Of a stretch of DNA of 64,000 nt, positions 28,549 to 38,234 are shown one piece after another; the first letter of the stretch is position 1, and the number at the start of each line of letters is the position of its first letter. The DNA is from Marinicella rhabdoformis (GTDB lineage: Bacteria > Pseudomonadota > Gammaproteobacteria > Xanthomonadales > Marinicellaceae): the NCBI RefSeq assembly GCF_009671245.1, contig NZ_VTFS01000008.1, forward strand, positions 88,574-152,573. Reading direction: 5' to 3'. The notes under the pieces are model-generated. The model worked only from the letters and a program-made list of their open reading frames with translations. It was not told where the DNA came from and did not search any database. The position numbers were made by a program, and so were the translations under genes.

Positions 28549-29441
28549 GGCCGGTGGTATTTGAGTTAAACGGTGAAACAGATTTAGGAAAGGGTATTAC
28601 TCAATCATTAAATGCAATTGTTGGTGATTTTGATACCAGGCAGTTTCCAGATGGTGAAACATATATAAACGTTCACTCAGATGTTAAAGACAAAGAAGTG
28701 ATAATAATCATCACACTTTTGGAAGTTGATAATTTCTTTCTCAAGCTTGTTTTTTTAAGTCAAACACTGATGGAACTTGGTGCAAAACGAATTGGTCTTG
28801 TGGCTCCATATCTCAGTTATATGCGTCAGGATATTAAGTTCCATCAAGGTGAGGCCCTGACATCCAGAATATTCGCAAATTTAATCAACCAACATTTTGA
28901 TTGGTTGGTAACAGTTGACCCTCACCTACACAGATATAGCACGCTTAATGAAATTTACAGAATCCCTAATGCAGCATTACATGCCAAGGATTTACTGTCG
29001 GATTGGATTAAAAAGCACCTGCCCAATGCATACTTAATTGGCCCTGATGAAGAGAGTGAACAATGGGTCAAAGCGGTTGCGTTTAATGCTGATGTCATGT
29101 TCAGTGTGGCAAAAAAAGAAAGGTATGGTGATAGGAATGTAAAAGTAACATTCAAACAATTAATGGCCTTACCTAATCAACCTGTAGTTTTGGTTGATGA
29201 CATCATCTCAAGTGGTCATACCATGCTTGAAGCCATAGGCTCACTTAAACAACTCGGATTTGAAAAGATCTATTGCTTGGCCATACATGGGATTTTTGCC
29301 AATCAAATTGATCGAACATTAATCAATGAAGGTGCAACTGAAATCATCACAACAAACTCTATTGAAAATTCAAGTAAGTCAATCGATTTAAGTGAACTTA
29401 TTAGCAATGAAATTCAAAGACAACTTGGGGATATTAAATGA
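28545..29441 (+). CDS. Ribose-phosphate pyrophosphokinase-like protein
   Basis: A 298-residue PRPP synthetase homologue, a little shorter than the usual 310-320. Seen: RQFPDGETY, PYLSYMRQD, the metal/ATP site VDPHLHRY and the PRPP loop VLVDDIISSGHTM. It converts ribose 5-phosphate and ATP to PRPP and AMP, reversible in principle. The sequence is of the divergent type linked to phosphorylase genes and is probably not the housekeeping prs. It overlaps both neighbours by 4 bases, so its product is made together with the phosphorylase and nuclease. Confidence 0.87.
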   Translation: MRPVVFELNGETDLGKGITQSLNAIVGDFDTRQFPDGETYINVHSDVKDKEVIIIITLLEVDNFFLKLVFLSQTLMELGAKRIGLVAPYLSYMRQDIKFHQGEALTSRIFANLINQHFDWLVTVDPHLHRYSTLNEIYRIPNAALHAKDLLSDWIKKHLPNAYLIGPDEESEQWVKAVAFNADVMFSVAKKERYGDRNVKVTFKQLMALPNQPVVLVDDIISSGHTMLEAIGSLKQLGFEKIYCLAIHGIFANQIDRTLINEGATEIITTNSIENSSKSIDLSELISNEIQRQLGDIK

Positions 29442-30796
29442 ACATCACTTTTTATGGTGCCACTGGTACAGTTACGGGGTCCAAATACTTACTGGAAACA
29501 AACAACACTAAATTACTTGTCGATTGTGGCTTATTTCAAGGCTACAAAAACCTGAGGCAAAGGAATTGGAAACCTCTGCCATTTGATATCAAAACAATTG
29601 ATGCTGTTTTGTTAACACACGCTCATTTAGATCATTCGGGCATGATCCCATTACTATACAAAGAAGGCTATAGAGGGCCTATTTATTCAACTTATGCTAC
29701 CTATGAGTTGTGTAAATTACTACTACCCGACAGTGGCCACTTGCAAGAGGAGGAAGCTAAATTCAGGAATAAACACGGATTAAGTAAACACGAAGTAGCA
29801 GAACCACTTTATGACCTAAAAACAGCGCAGGAAAGTCTATCCCTGTTCAAACCTGTTGCCTTTGACCAAGAACTTTCCATCAATGGTTCGATTTTTACAT
29901 TCCGTTCTGCTGGACACATTTTGGGTGCAGCAACGATCAGAGTTGAATCGGCTAATAAAAGTATTGTTTTTACCGGTGATGTAGGACGGCCCAATGATTT
30001 GGTCATGTATCCACCCAAACCCATTGCATCATCTGATTACTTAGTTATTGAGTCAACCTATGGCAATCGATTACACGATACACACGATCCTGAACAGGTT
30101 TTAGAAGATATCATCAAACAAACTATAAGCAAAGGTGGTTCTATTTTGATTCCAAGTTTTGCAGTTGGGCGATCACAGTCAATTATGTTTGTTTTGTCAC
30201 AGCTAATTCAGGCCAAACGTATTCCAGCACTGCCAATTTTCTTGGATAGTCCAATGGCTATAAACGCATCAGATATATATTGTGATTTTTCAATTGAACA
30301 TAGGTTAAAGAGTAATCAATGCAGGCAAATGTGTGACCATGTTAAGTACACGCGTTCTGTAGATGAGTCCAAAGCTTTGGCAAATATCAATTACCCTCAC
30401 ATCATTATTTCAGCCAGTGGAATGGCAACTGGTGGAAGGGTACTACATCACCTTAAGAGGATGGTTACTGATCATCGAAACAGCATTGTATTTGCAGGCT
30501 ATCAAGCTGGTGGAACCAGAGGCCAGAAACTCTTACAAGGCAGTTCTGCAATCAGAATTTTTGGACAAGACTTTGATGTTAAAGCATCAATACATAAACT
30601 CCCTGGATTTTCAGCACATGCAGACTATTCAGAGATGGTTAGCTGGCTGCGTGAGACTCAAGATTTTCATCCCAAAAAGGTTTTTGTTGTTCACGGAGAG
30701 CCTGATGCAGCAGATGAGTTTCGCATTCACTTGCAAGATGAGTTTAATTGGGATGTGAGTGTTCCCGATTATAAAGAGAGGGTCAATTTGGTATGA
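29438..30796 (+). CDS. Metallo-beta-lactamase fold beta-CASP RNase
   Basis: A 452-residue cytoplasmic hydrolase. Seen: LTHAHLDHSG (motif II, zinc ligands), GHILGAA (motif III His), FTGDVGR (motif IV Asp), then the beta-CASP insert with GMATGGRVLHHL and the closing HADYSEM and VVHGE motifs. The family includes RNA exo- and endonucleases and the CPSF73-like enzymes. It overlaps the PRPP-synthetase-like gene and the PLD gene by 4 bases each. Product probably nucleoside monophosphates or trimmed RNA; in this operon that would feed the phosphorylase. Confidence 0.87.
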   Translation: MNITFYGATGTVTGSKYLLETNNTKLLVDCGLFQGYKNLRQRNWKPLPFDIKTIDAVLLTHAHLDHSGMIPLLYKEGYRGPIYSTYATYELCKLLLPDSGHLQEEEAKFRNKHGLSKHEVAEPLYDLKTAQESLSLFKPVAFDQELSINGSIFTFRSAGHILGAATIRVESANKSIVFTGDVGRPNDLVMYPPKPIASSDYLVIESTYGNRLHDTHDPEQVLEDIIKQTISKGGSILIPSFAVGRSQSIMFVLSQLIQAKRIPALPIFLDSPMAINASDIYCDFSIEHRLKSNQCRQMCDHVKYTRSVDESKALANINYPHIIISASGMATGGRVLHHLKRMVTDHRNSIVFAGYQAGGTRGQKLLQGSSAIRIFGQDFDVKASIHKLPGFSAHADYSEMVSWLRETQDFHPKKVFVVHGEPDAADEFRIHLQDEFNWDVSVPDYKERVNLV

Positions 30797-31860
30797 ATAA
30801 TTTGGCCTACTACTCTGAGGGTGATGAACTTTATCAAAGCATGATAGATTCTATCATCCATGCTAGAGAGTCAATTGATATAGAAAGCTACATCCTCACT
30901 GATGATGAAATAGGTCATTTGTTTATTGAAAACCTCATCACTAAATCAAAACTTGATATTAAGGTGAGAATATTGATCGACTCTGTTGGCTCAAGCCGTT
31001 TTAAGGCCAGCAGCTTCTTTAAAAGCCATTTAAACCCTAATATTCAACTCAAATGGTTTAACCCATGGTCTTATAAAAAGCCACTTGAATTTAACAGAAG
31101 AAACCATCGCAAGCTATTAATAATTGATGATCGTATTTGCTATCTTGGTGGATTCAATATTCACAACGAATCATCACAAAATCAAATAGGTGTCTCACGG
31201 TGGAAAGACAGTCACATCAGTTTTGAAGGCAGCTTAGTGCTTCAATTGAAAAATCAATATGATTTGATGTGGAGTGGCAGATACAGGCGACTAAAAGTTG
31301 TAAAAAGTCATAATGATAAGCATCAAATAATACCTAATCAGACCAGATCTTGTCGTATTGAGCTCAGGTGCCAATTGTTGAAAACCATCAATCAATCTGT
31401 TGGTACTATCAGAATTGCCACACCTTACTTTGTACCTGATTCAAAAACACTCAAAGCGCTTTTGCAAGCGGCTAAGAAGGGTGTGCGTGTGGATCTAATG
31501 GTGCCTAAATATAACGATCATGCCTTGCTGAAATATGCGGCATTTTGGTATTACCAAAAGTTACTGAATGCCGGCATTTACGTTTATGAATATTCAGCAA
31601 GAATGATGCATTCAAAATATATTTTAAGCGATCAGAACCTAGCAGTAATTGGATCGGCCAACATGGATTATCGCAGCTTTTTTTCAAACTATGAAATTAT
31701 GTTGTTTAGCGAAAATGAATTTTTAGTTAAACAATTAAGCGACGATTTTGAGCTGAGTCTGACTCACTCTGAGCCAGTAAAAAGCCAAGATATTAAAAAC
31801 AAATCACTTTCACATTTTTTACCGTCACTTGTTGCCTTTTTCCTAAGAAGGTGGCTGTGA
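30793..31860 (+). CDS. Phospholipase D superfamily (cardiolipin synthase-like) protein
   Basis: A 355-residue protein with two HKD motifs: HRKLLIIDD followed by CYLGGFNIHNE, and HSKYILSD followed by AVIGSANMDYRS. This two-motif layout is that of cardiolipin synthases and related transphosphatidylases. It lacks the N-terminal transmembrane pair of Cls, resembling ClsB more. It overlaps the beta-CASP gene by 4 bases. Could remodel phospholipid or hydrolyse another phosphodiester, including nucleic acid. Confidence 0.82.
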   Translation: MNNLAYYSEGDELYQSMIDSIIHARESIDIESYILTDDEIGHLFIENLITKSKLDIKVRILIDSVGSSRFKASSFFKSHLNPNIQLKWFNPWSYKKPLEFNRRNHRKLLIIDDRICYLGGFNIHNESSQNQIGVSRWKDSHISFEGSLVLQLKNQYDLMWSGRYRRLKVVKSHNDKHQIIPNQTRSCRIELRCQLLKTINQSVGTIRIATPYFVPDSKTLKALLQAAKKGVRVDLMVPKYNDHALLKYAAFWYYQKLLNAGIYVYEYSARMMHSKYILSDQNLAVIGSANMDYRSFFSNYEIMLFSENEFLVKQLSDDFELSLTHSEPVKSQDIKNKSLSHFLPSLVAFFLRRWL

Positions 31861-31921
31861 TGATCAGTTCAGTTATCTGCGGTAAGACAGCAAGTTGTTT
31901 ACTTATTATTGGAGAGAAATT

Positions 31922-32572
31922 ATGAATCAAGAAATCGCCCATTCAGGCGCATGGGGTCTGGCCATTATCATGATTGTGTTACTTACATGGGTCATTTACA
32001 AATTCTTGGCTCCTAAAAGTTGGCATGAATGGGCTGGAGCCGGAGTGTTGCAAGCTTTTGTTATAGCTTTGTATGCTGAGATGTATGGATTTCCATTAAC
32101 TATATATTTGCTTGCCCGCTTTTTTGGGTTAGATGGAGAGGGTTTAAATGCAAACCTATGGTCATCATTGGTAGGTCTTGGTGAAACTGGAATGATGATA
32201 TCAATGTTGGCTGGTTTCTTTTTTATCATTACTGGCATTGGGCTGTTTTATAAAGGCTGGAAACAAGTCCATGAAGCCAGAAAAAACAACACTTTAGTTA
32301 CAGGTGGCTTATATGCTTTATCTCGCCACCCTCAGTACATAGGATTATTTATAGCAATTTTTGGTGAGGGGATCATTCATTGGCCAACACTGTTTTCTGT
32401 GGGCTTATTCCCAATAATCATATTTATTTATTATCGATTAGCAAAAAGGGAAGAGGCCAAGATGCTAGAGCTTTTTGGTGATGATTACCAAATCTATCGA
32501 TCAAATACCCCCATGTTTTTTCCACGCAAAGAACAGCTTAAGTTGTTCATAAAAGAAGCCAATAGTAAATGA
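31922..32572 (+). CDS. Isoprenylcysteine carboxyl methyltransferase-family membrane protein
   Basis: A 216-residue integral membrane protein with about five helices and the C-terminal ICMT/PEMT motif YALSRHPQYIGLFIA followed by a charged helix (RLAKREEAKMLELFGDDY). Members methylate small lipids or remain uncharacterised in bacteria. The ATG at 31922 follows GGAGAGAAATT and is chosen over an in-frame start 27 bases upstream. It overlaps the acetate kinase gene by 4 bases. Confidence 0.8.
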   Translation: MNQEIAHSGAWGLAIIMIVLLTWVIYKFLAPKSWHEWAGAGVLQAFVIALYAEMYGFPLTIYLLARFFGLDGEGLNANLWSSLVGLGETGMMISMLAGFFFIITGIGLFYKGWKQVHEARKNNTLVTGGLYALSRHPQYIGLFIAIFGEGIIHWPTLFSVGLFPIIIFIYYRLAKREEAKMLELFGDDYQIYRSNTPMFFPRKEQLKLFIKEANSK

Positions 32573-33738
32573 GTCTAAATATGATTAACAACGAAAACTC
32601 ATATTCTCCATTCTTAGTAGTTATCAATGTGGGTAGTTCAACGATAAAAATGGCTATTTACCAAGTTGGTGAAAACAAACTCGCACTTAAGGAGAGATGT
32701 TCAACTGAACGTGAAATTTCAGTTTTCATTGAAAGTTTCAAAGAATTAATATCAGGTCGCAAAGGAAAAATAGTTGCTGTAGCACACAGATTGGTTGCCG
32801 TTGATTCAAGTTTAAGCACCCCTGCAGTAATTTCAGAAAGAATGCTTTCAGAATTGATTGAAACTGAATATTTAGCGCCACTTCATAATCCATTTACCAT
32901 CTCAATAATAAAGATATGCCAGGAGATATTTGCGCAACATGTATTGCAAACAATACATTCAGATTCTGAATTTTTCAAAGAATTGCCTGATATTGTATCT
33001 GACTATGCCGTTTCAAAGAATATTTCATCACATACTGATTTAGTTAAGAAAGGATTTCATGGCTTTGCTCACAAGTCGATGCTCCTTACTTTACGAAAAT
33101 CCATAAAAACAGATAAAGTCCTGAAAAGGTGTGGTGAGTTTCAAAAGATATTAACAATTCAGCTTGGTTCGGGCTGTTCAATTTGTGCCATCAATAATGA
33201 CAGTCCAATCGATATTTCAATGGGCTCATCTACCAATGAAGGGTTAATTATGTCAAATCGCTCTGGTGATGTTGACACGTTAGCGATTCTAAAACTCCTG
33301 CAGGACAAAACTATATCAATAGATCAACTGGTAAAAGAACTCAATCAGTCATCTGGTTTGTTGGGCTTAACTGGATCTACAGGTGATATGTCTCAGGTAA
33401 CACAAGGTGAATCAAAAAATTATCAAGATGCCATTAATAAATACTGTTACCGAATTCGAAAATACATGGGTGCATATGTTGCAGTGCTTGGTGGAGTTGA
33501 TTGCATATTAATTGGTGGCGGAGTTGGAAAAAACAGCCAACTAATCAGAAGCAAAATATTTCAGGATTGGCATTGGTTATCTATGTTTCATGATGAGGAT
33601 AACCAGCGACAAATCAATGCAAAGCTCAATGATATCAGTGCATCAGGAAGCAAAGTGAAAATTTTAGTTTGTGACATCGATGAAGAGCAATTAATAGCTG
33701 AAGATTCATTCAATTTAATCAGCGAATTTTACTCATAA
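32569..33738 (+). CDS. ackA: Acetate kinase
   Basis: A 389-residue ASKHA-fold kinase. Seen: NVGSSTIKMAIY (phosphate 1), AHRLV, KGFHGFAHKSM with the catalytic-type His, QLGSGCS (phosphate 2), SNRSGDVD with the conserved Arg, and GGGVGKNS (adenosine loop). Several motifs are looser than in housekeeping AckA (for example HGFAH for HGTSH), so it is a diverged member partnered with the phosphoketolase immediately downstream. Makes ATP and acetate from acetyl phosphate. It may start at 32569 (coupled to the previous stop) or at the ATG at 32581. Confidence 0.87.
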   Translation: MSLNMINNENSYSPFLVVINVGSSTIKMAIYQVGENKLALKERCSTEREISVFIESFKELISGRKGKIVAVAHRLVAVDSSLSTPAVISERMLSELIETEYLAPLHNPFTISIIKICQEIFAQHVLQTIHSDSEFFKELPDIVSDYAVSKNISSHTDLVKKGFHGFAHKSMLLTLRKSIKTDKVLKRCGEFQKILTIQLGSGCSICAINNDSPIDISMGSSTNEGLIMSNRSGDVDTLAILKLLQDKTISIDQLVKELNQSSGLLGLTGSTGDMSQVTQGESKNYQDAINKYCYRIRKYMGAYVAVLGGVDCILIGGGVGKNSQLIRSKIFQDWHWLSMFHDEDNQRQINAKLNDISASGSKVKILVCDIDEEQLIAEDSFNLISEFYS

Positions 33739-33753
33739 CTTAAAGGTGAATTC

Positions 33754-36114
33754 ATGAAAATTAATACAAAACAACTATCAAGTGAAGAAATAAAGTCTCT
33801 TGAGCAATATTGGTCTTTAGCTAATTATCTTTCAGTTGGTCAAATATACTTACTCGATAACCCATTGTTAAAAGAACCGTTAACACTCAAACACATAAAA
33901 CCTCGTTTATTGGGGCATTGGGGCACTACCCCTGGGCTGAATTTAATCTATATTCACCTTAATAGAATCATTGTAAAAACAGAAAGTAAGATGTTATTCA
34001 TCACTGGGCCAGGTCATGGCGGCCCAGCACTTATAGCAAATACTTATATTGAAGGTAGCTACAGTAAATTCTATCCTCAAATCGAACTCAATGAAAAAGG
34101 ATTAAAACAACTATTTAAGCAGTTCTCTTTTCCTGGAGGCATTCCCTCACATGTAGCTCCTGAAACACCGGGTTCAATACACGAGGGTGGTGAATTGGGA
34201 TATGCACTTTCTCATGCCTATGGTGCGGCATTTGATAACCCAGATTTGATTGTCACATGTGTTATTGGTGATGGGGAGGCGGAAACTGGGCCGTTGGCAG
34301 CCTCATGGCATTCAAATAAATTCTTAAACCCCATAAGAGATGGGGCTGTTTTGCCAATACTTCATTTAAATGGATACAAAATTGCCAACCCAACACTTTT
34401 AGCAAGAATTCCCAAAGAGGAGTTAATGAATTTGTTTCAAGGGTATGGTTATGAGCCCATTCTGGTTGAATCAAATGACACCCATAAAATTCACCAATTA
34501 ATGGCTGACGCATTGAGTTATGCTGTTTCACGAATAAAAACCATTCAATCAGAGGCCAAAATTGATGGAATCAAAAACAGACCTGTTTGGCCAATGATTA
34601 TCCTAAAAACACCAAAAGGGTGGACTGGTCCTCAAAAGGTAGCTGGATTACCGGTTGAGGGTAATTGGCGGTCCCACCAAGTACCTTTTAAAGACTTAGA
34701 TCAACATCCAGAACTTGTGGTCATGCTAGATGAATGGCTTAAATCATATCAACCGAATAATTTATTTGATGATGATGGTCGCATAAAAGCTGATATTCAG
34801 GATTTGCTTCCAAGACCTTCATTACAGATGGGACAATCACCACACGGCAATGGTGGCTTACTTATGAAGGAATTGAATATACCACTAATTGATGATTTTG
34901 CTGTTCAGTTTGAATCAAGGGGAGTTGCCAAAACAAGCGCAACCAAAATGCTGGGGAAATATTTGGCTGTTGTCATGAAATCAAATATGAAGAATTTTCG
35001 GGTGTTTGGACCAGATGAGACAGCCTCTAACCGTTTAGATGACATTTATGAAGTTTCACAAAAAACTTGGTTAGCAAACACTGAAACTCAGGACGATAAC
35101 TTGGACACAGAAGGTCGTGTCATGGAAATTTTAAGTGAACATACGTGTCAGGGCTGGCTGGAGGGATATTTATTAACTGGCAGGCATGGATTATTTTCTT
35201 GCTATGAGGCCTTTATTAACATAGTTACTTCGATGGCAACGCAACATGCCAAATGGTTAAAGGTGGCTAGTCAGGAGATTCCTTGGAGAAAACCAATACC
35301 ATCCTTGAACTACTTGTTAACTTCACATGTATGGCGCCAAGATCACAATGGCTTTTCTCATCAAGATCCAGGCTTCATTGACCATTTGTCAAATAAGGAT
35401 CCAGAAGTTATCAGAATATACTTTCCACCGGATGCAAATACCTTGCTCGCAGTTGGGCAAAAGGCTCTTAAATCAACCAACAAAATCAATGTCATTGTTG
35501 CTGGTAAACAACCTCAACTTCAATGGTTAACTCAAGAGGAAGCAATAGAACATTGTAATCAAGGGTTAGGGGAATGGACTTGGGTCAGTAATATAGAAAA
35601 TGAGAAGCCTGAATTGATCATGGCAAGTGCTGGTGATGTACCAACAATTGAATCACTGGCGGCAACAAAAATACTCAACGAACTGCTTCCTGATTTAAAA
35701 ATCAAATTCATTAATGTAGTCAACATCATGAGGCTGGCAGGTAAAGCATCCAATCCTGAAGGAATCGATGATGAGGCTTTCAATCACCTATTCAATCCTC
35801 ATGTGCCAATTATATTTGCCTTTCATGGTTATCCATCGATGATTCATAGATTGGTCTATAAGCGAAGATGCCACTTAAATTTTCACGTTCATGGGTTCAA
35901 TGAGCAAGGGACAACAACCACACCTTTTGACATGTTGGTCCTAAATAAACTTGACCGTTTTCACTTGGTTAAAAGTGCAATCAATCAATTGAAGGAAGTA
36001 ACCAATAAAACCGAGTTAATCGAATTAATGGATAAACAACTTACCCGCCACAACGAGCACATCGTCCTTAGAGGTGATGATTTACCTGAAATCAAGAATT
36101 TTATCTGGGAGTAA
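33754..36114 (+). CDS. xfp: Xylulose-5-phosphate/fructose-6-phosphate phosphoketolase
   Basis: A 786-residue thiamine-diphosphate enzyme of the expected length. Seen: GPGHGGPALIANTYIEGSYS, HEGGELGYALSHAYGAAFDN, the ThDP-binding GDGEAETGPLA, PDETASNRLD and the late TTTPFDMLVLN. It cleaves xylulose 5-phosphate (or fructose 6-phosphate) with phosphate to acetyl phosphate and glyceraldehyde 3-phosphate (or erythrose 4-phosphate). Lies 15 bases after acetate kinase, forming the classic two-step ATP-yielding pair. Confidence 0.95.
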   Translation: MKINTKQLSSEEIKSLEQYWSLANYLSVGQIYLLDNPLLKEPLTLKHIKPRLLGHWGTTPGLNLIYIHLNRIIVKTESKMLFITGPGHGGPALIANTYIEGSYSKFYPQIELNEKGLKQLFKQFSFPGGIPSHVAPETPGSIHEGGELGYALSHAYGAAFDNPDLIVTCVIGDGEAETGPLAASWHSNKFLNPIRDGAVLPILHLNGYKIANPTLLARIPKEELMNLFQGYGYEPILVESNDTHKIHQLMADALSYAVSRIKTIQSEAKIDGIKNRPVWPMIILKTPKGWTGPQKVAGLPVEGNWRSHQVPFKDLDQHPELVVMLDEWLKSYQPNNLFDDDGRIKADIQDLLPRPSLQMGQSPHGNGGLLMKELNIPLIDDFAVQFESRGVAKTSATKMLGKYLAVVMKSNMKNFRVFGPDETASNRLDDIYEVSQKTWLANTETQDDNLDTEGRVMEILSEHTCQGWLEGYLLTGRHGLFSCYEAFINIVTSMATQHAKWLKVASQEIPWRKPIPSLNYLLTSHVWRQDHNGFSHQDPGFIDHLSNKDPEVIRIYFPPDANTLLAVGQKALKSTNKINVIVAGKQPQLQWLTQEEAIEHCNQGLGEWTWVSNIENEKPELIMASAGDVPTIESLAATKILNELLPDLKIKFINVVNIMRLAGKASNPEGIDDEAFNHLFNPHVPIIFAFHGYPSMIHRLVYKRRCHLNFHVHGFNEQGTTTTPFDMLVLNKLDRFHLVKSAINQLKEVTNKTELIELMDKQLTRHNEHIVLRGDDLPEIKNFIWE

Positions 36115-36179
36115 ATGAGATAAATAAAAAGCATGGTTTTTTAAACCAATTATTAATAATATTTTTGCGGGAAATAAGT

Positions 36180-37532
36180 ATGAAAACTATACAAACTAAG
36201 CGAAAGGTACTGCTGTTTACATTTTCATTGATGTTCACTTTCTGTGCATCAGCTGATGAAAAGTATGATCAACTTGTCAATGAAGTAGAAGCACTGAAAA
36301 AGCAATTGGAACAAGTCCAATCAGTTTTGGAACAATACAAACAAGAGTCAATTACTAAAGCAGAAGTTCAAGAATTAAATCAAAAGATAGACGACTCGGT
36401 TATTACAAAAGAACGTGTTGATGACCTAGAGGGGGAAGTTGCCAAATCAGGTGAGTGGAACAGCCCCAATACACTCATTCATATGGCAGGTTATGCAAAT
36501 GTGGGTTATTCATCTGATAGTGAGTCCTATTCGGTCGGTTCTTTCTCACCAATTTTTCATTATCAATACAGAGATAAAGTGATGCTTGAATCTGAGCTTG
36601 AAATCACAATTGATGAGGATGGCAGTACTGATATTGCACTTGAATACTTAACCATCGATTATTTTTTGAATGATTATGTCACTGTAGTAGCAGGTAAGTT
36701 CCTAAGTCCTATTGGCCAGTTCAGACAAAACATCCACCCTTCATGGATCAATAAGTTAGCATCAGCACCCCCTGGTTATGGGCACGATGGTGCTGCGCCA
36801 TTATCAGATGTTGGATTTCAGCTAAGAGGTGGATTTGATTTTGATGAAACCAGTGCAAATTATGCATTTTATGTCAGTAATGGTCCGCGCCTAATTGCAG
36901 CACAAGAACACGATGATGAGTTTGAGCTTGAAGGTGTTGAAGCAGAGGGCTTTAGTTCTGATAACGATGGTAAGAAAACTTTTGGAGGCAGGCTCGGCTT
37001 TCTTCCATTTAAAGGTTTCGAATTAGGTCTTTCTTTTGCAACAGGTAAAGCAACTGTTACAGATGTTGAACTTGAGGATGATGTGCATGCTCTTAAATCA
37101 TTGGCTTTTGGAACACCAGGAGATGAAGAAGGTGAAGAAATAGATTTGCATGATGAAATTGCAAGGGATTATGACGTATTTGGGGTTGATTTTGCCTATC
37201 AAAACAATGGATTTGAAGTTCGGGGTGAATACCTCAAGTCAAAGGTTGGTTCTGCTGATGAGGGTATTACAGCATCAGAAGGAGCCACGTGGGAATCTTG
37301 GTACACTCAAAGCTCTTACCTTATTCCTAACACCAGATGGGAGCCTGTAATTCGATACTCAGACTTTACTTCAGCCACCGAATCTCGATCCCAGCAACAA
37401 TGGGCTTTGGGAATAAATTATTTGTTTACCAATAGCTTTATTGGTAAAGCAACCTATGAATTCAATGATGGTGCATTTGACACGAATGCAGATGAAGATC
37501 GTTGGTTACTTCAATTAGCTTATGGCTTTTGA
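36180..37532 (+). CDS. Outer-membrane porin with N-terminal coiled coil
   Basis: A 450-residue outer-membrane protein: signal peptide (residues 1-25, ending CASA), a coiled coil at about 30-75 (VNEVEALKKQLEQVQSVLEQ), then a 16-18-strand-type beta-barrel with alternating aromatic and small residues and a terminal Phe (LQLAYGF). It is of the Pseudomonas OprO/OprP-like or DcaP-like style, but the substrate is unknown. The ATG at 36180, after GGGAAATAAGT, is preferred over an upstream TTG. It is followed closely by a diheme cytochrome. Confidence 0.82.
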   Translation: MKTIQTKRKVLLFTFSLMFTFCASADEKYDQLVNEVEALKKQLEQVQSVLEQYKQESITKAEVQELNQKIDDSVITKERVDDLEGEVAKSGEWNSPNTLIHMAGYANVGYSSDSESYSVGSFSPIFHYQYRDKVMLESELEITIDEDGSTDIALEYLTIDYFLNDYVTVVAGKFLSPIGQFRQNIHPSWINKLASAPPGYGHDGAAPLSDVGFQLRGGFDFDETSANYAFYVSNGPRLIAAQEHDDEFELEGVEAEGFSSDNDGKKTFGGRLGFLPFKGFELGLSFATGKATVTDVELEDDVHALKSLAFGTPGDEEGEEIDLHDEIARDYDVFGVDFAYQNNGFEVRGEYLKSKVGSADEGITASEGATWESWYTQSSYLIPNTRWEPVIRYSDFTSATESRSQQQWALGINYLFTNSFIGKATYEFNDGAFDTNADEDRWLLQLAYGF

Positions 37533-37545
37533 ACAGGAGAAATGT

Positions 37546-38157
37546 ATGAAAAATATTCAAAAAAACATGGTTAAATTTGTTGCTAAACCTTTAATGGTAT
37601 TATCAGCAATTCTAATAACTTCATTAAGTTTTGCTGCTGATTATCCGGAAAAAGGGGATTTTCAAAAAGGTGCAAAAGCTTGGGCAGAAAATTGTGCTCG
37701 TTGTCATAACATGCGAGATCCTAAAGACTTGCGTGACGATCAGTGGATAACGACAGTGTTCCATATGAGAGTAAGAGCTGGGCTCACTGGTCAAAAGACA
37801 AGAGACATTCTTACTTTTCTTCAAGAGTCAAATAACCCACCTCAACCTGTGAAAATCAGTTCACGAAGTTCTGAGGCGAATAATCCAAGCAACATGACCG
37901 GAAAGGAGGTTTATGAACAAACCTGCATAGCATGTCATGGTAAGGATGGAAAAGGAGCTGTCCCCGGTGTACCTGACTTAACTATACCTGAGGGGGTGCT
38001 GTCTCAAAGTGAAGAGGTTTTGTTGGCTCATATTCGTGATGGTTTTAAATCAAAAAATTCCCCAATGGCAATGCCTGCTAAAGGTGGAAATCCATCATTA
38101 TCTGAAAGTGATTTACTCAATGTAGTTGCTTATATGAAATCACAATTTAAACAATGA
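37546..38157 (+). CDS. Diheme cytochrome c
   Basis: A 203-residue periplasmic cytochrome: signal peptide (MVLSAILITSLSFA), then two c-type heme sites, CARCH and CIACH, each followed by a Met candidate ligand region (for example SPMAMPAKGG near the end). The first domain with DLRDDQWITTVFHMRVRAGL resembles cytochromes that accept electrons from periplasmic oxidases. Start at 37546 follows ACAGGAGAAATGT. Role in this cluster unclear; could move electrons beside the porin. Confidence 0.87.
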   Translation: MKNIQKNMVKFVAKPLMVLSAILITSLSFAADYPEKGDFQKGAKAWAENCARCHNMRDPKDLRDDQWITTVFHMRVRAGLTGQKTRDILTFLQESNNPPQPVKISSRSSEANNPSNMTGKEVYEQTCIACHGKDGKGAVPGVPDLTIPEGVLSQSEEVLLAHIRDGFKSKNSPMAMPAKGGNPSLSESDLLNVVAYMKSQFKQ

Positions 38158-38169
38158 TTCATAGCTTAG

Positions 38170-38199
38170 GATCAACGGGGCCTCTGGGCTTCATTGATC
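38170..38199 (+). terminator. Weak hairpin after cytochrome gene
   Basis: GATCAA (38170-38175) pairs with TTGATC (38194-38199) around a GC-rich centre; only a short TTTAG follows. Possible terminator or transcript processing point before the CDF gene. Confidence 0.4.
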
Positions 38200-38234
38200 T
38201 TTAGTATATAGAAAATGTTGTCGAAGGAGATTGT

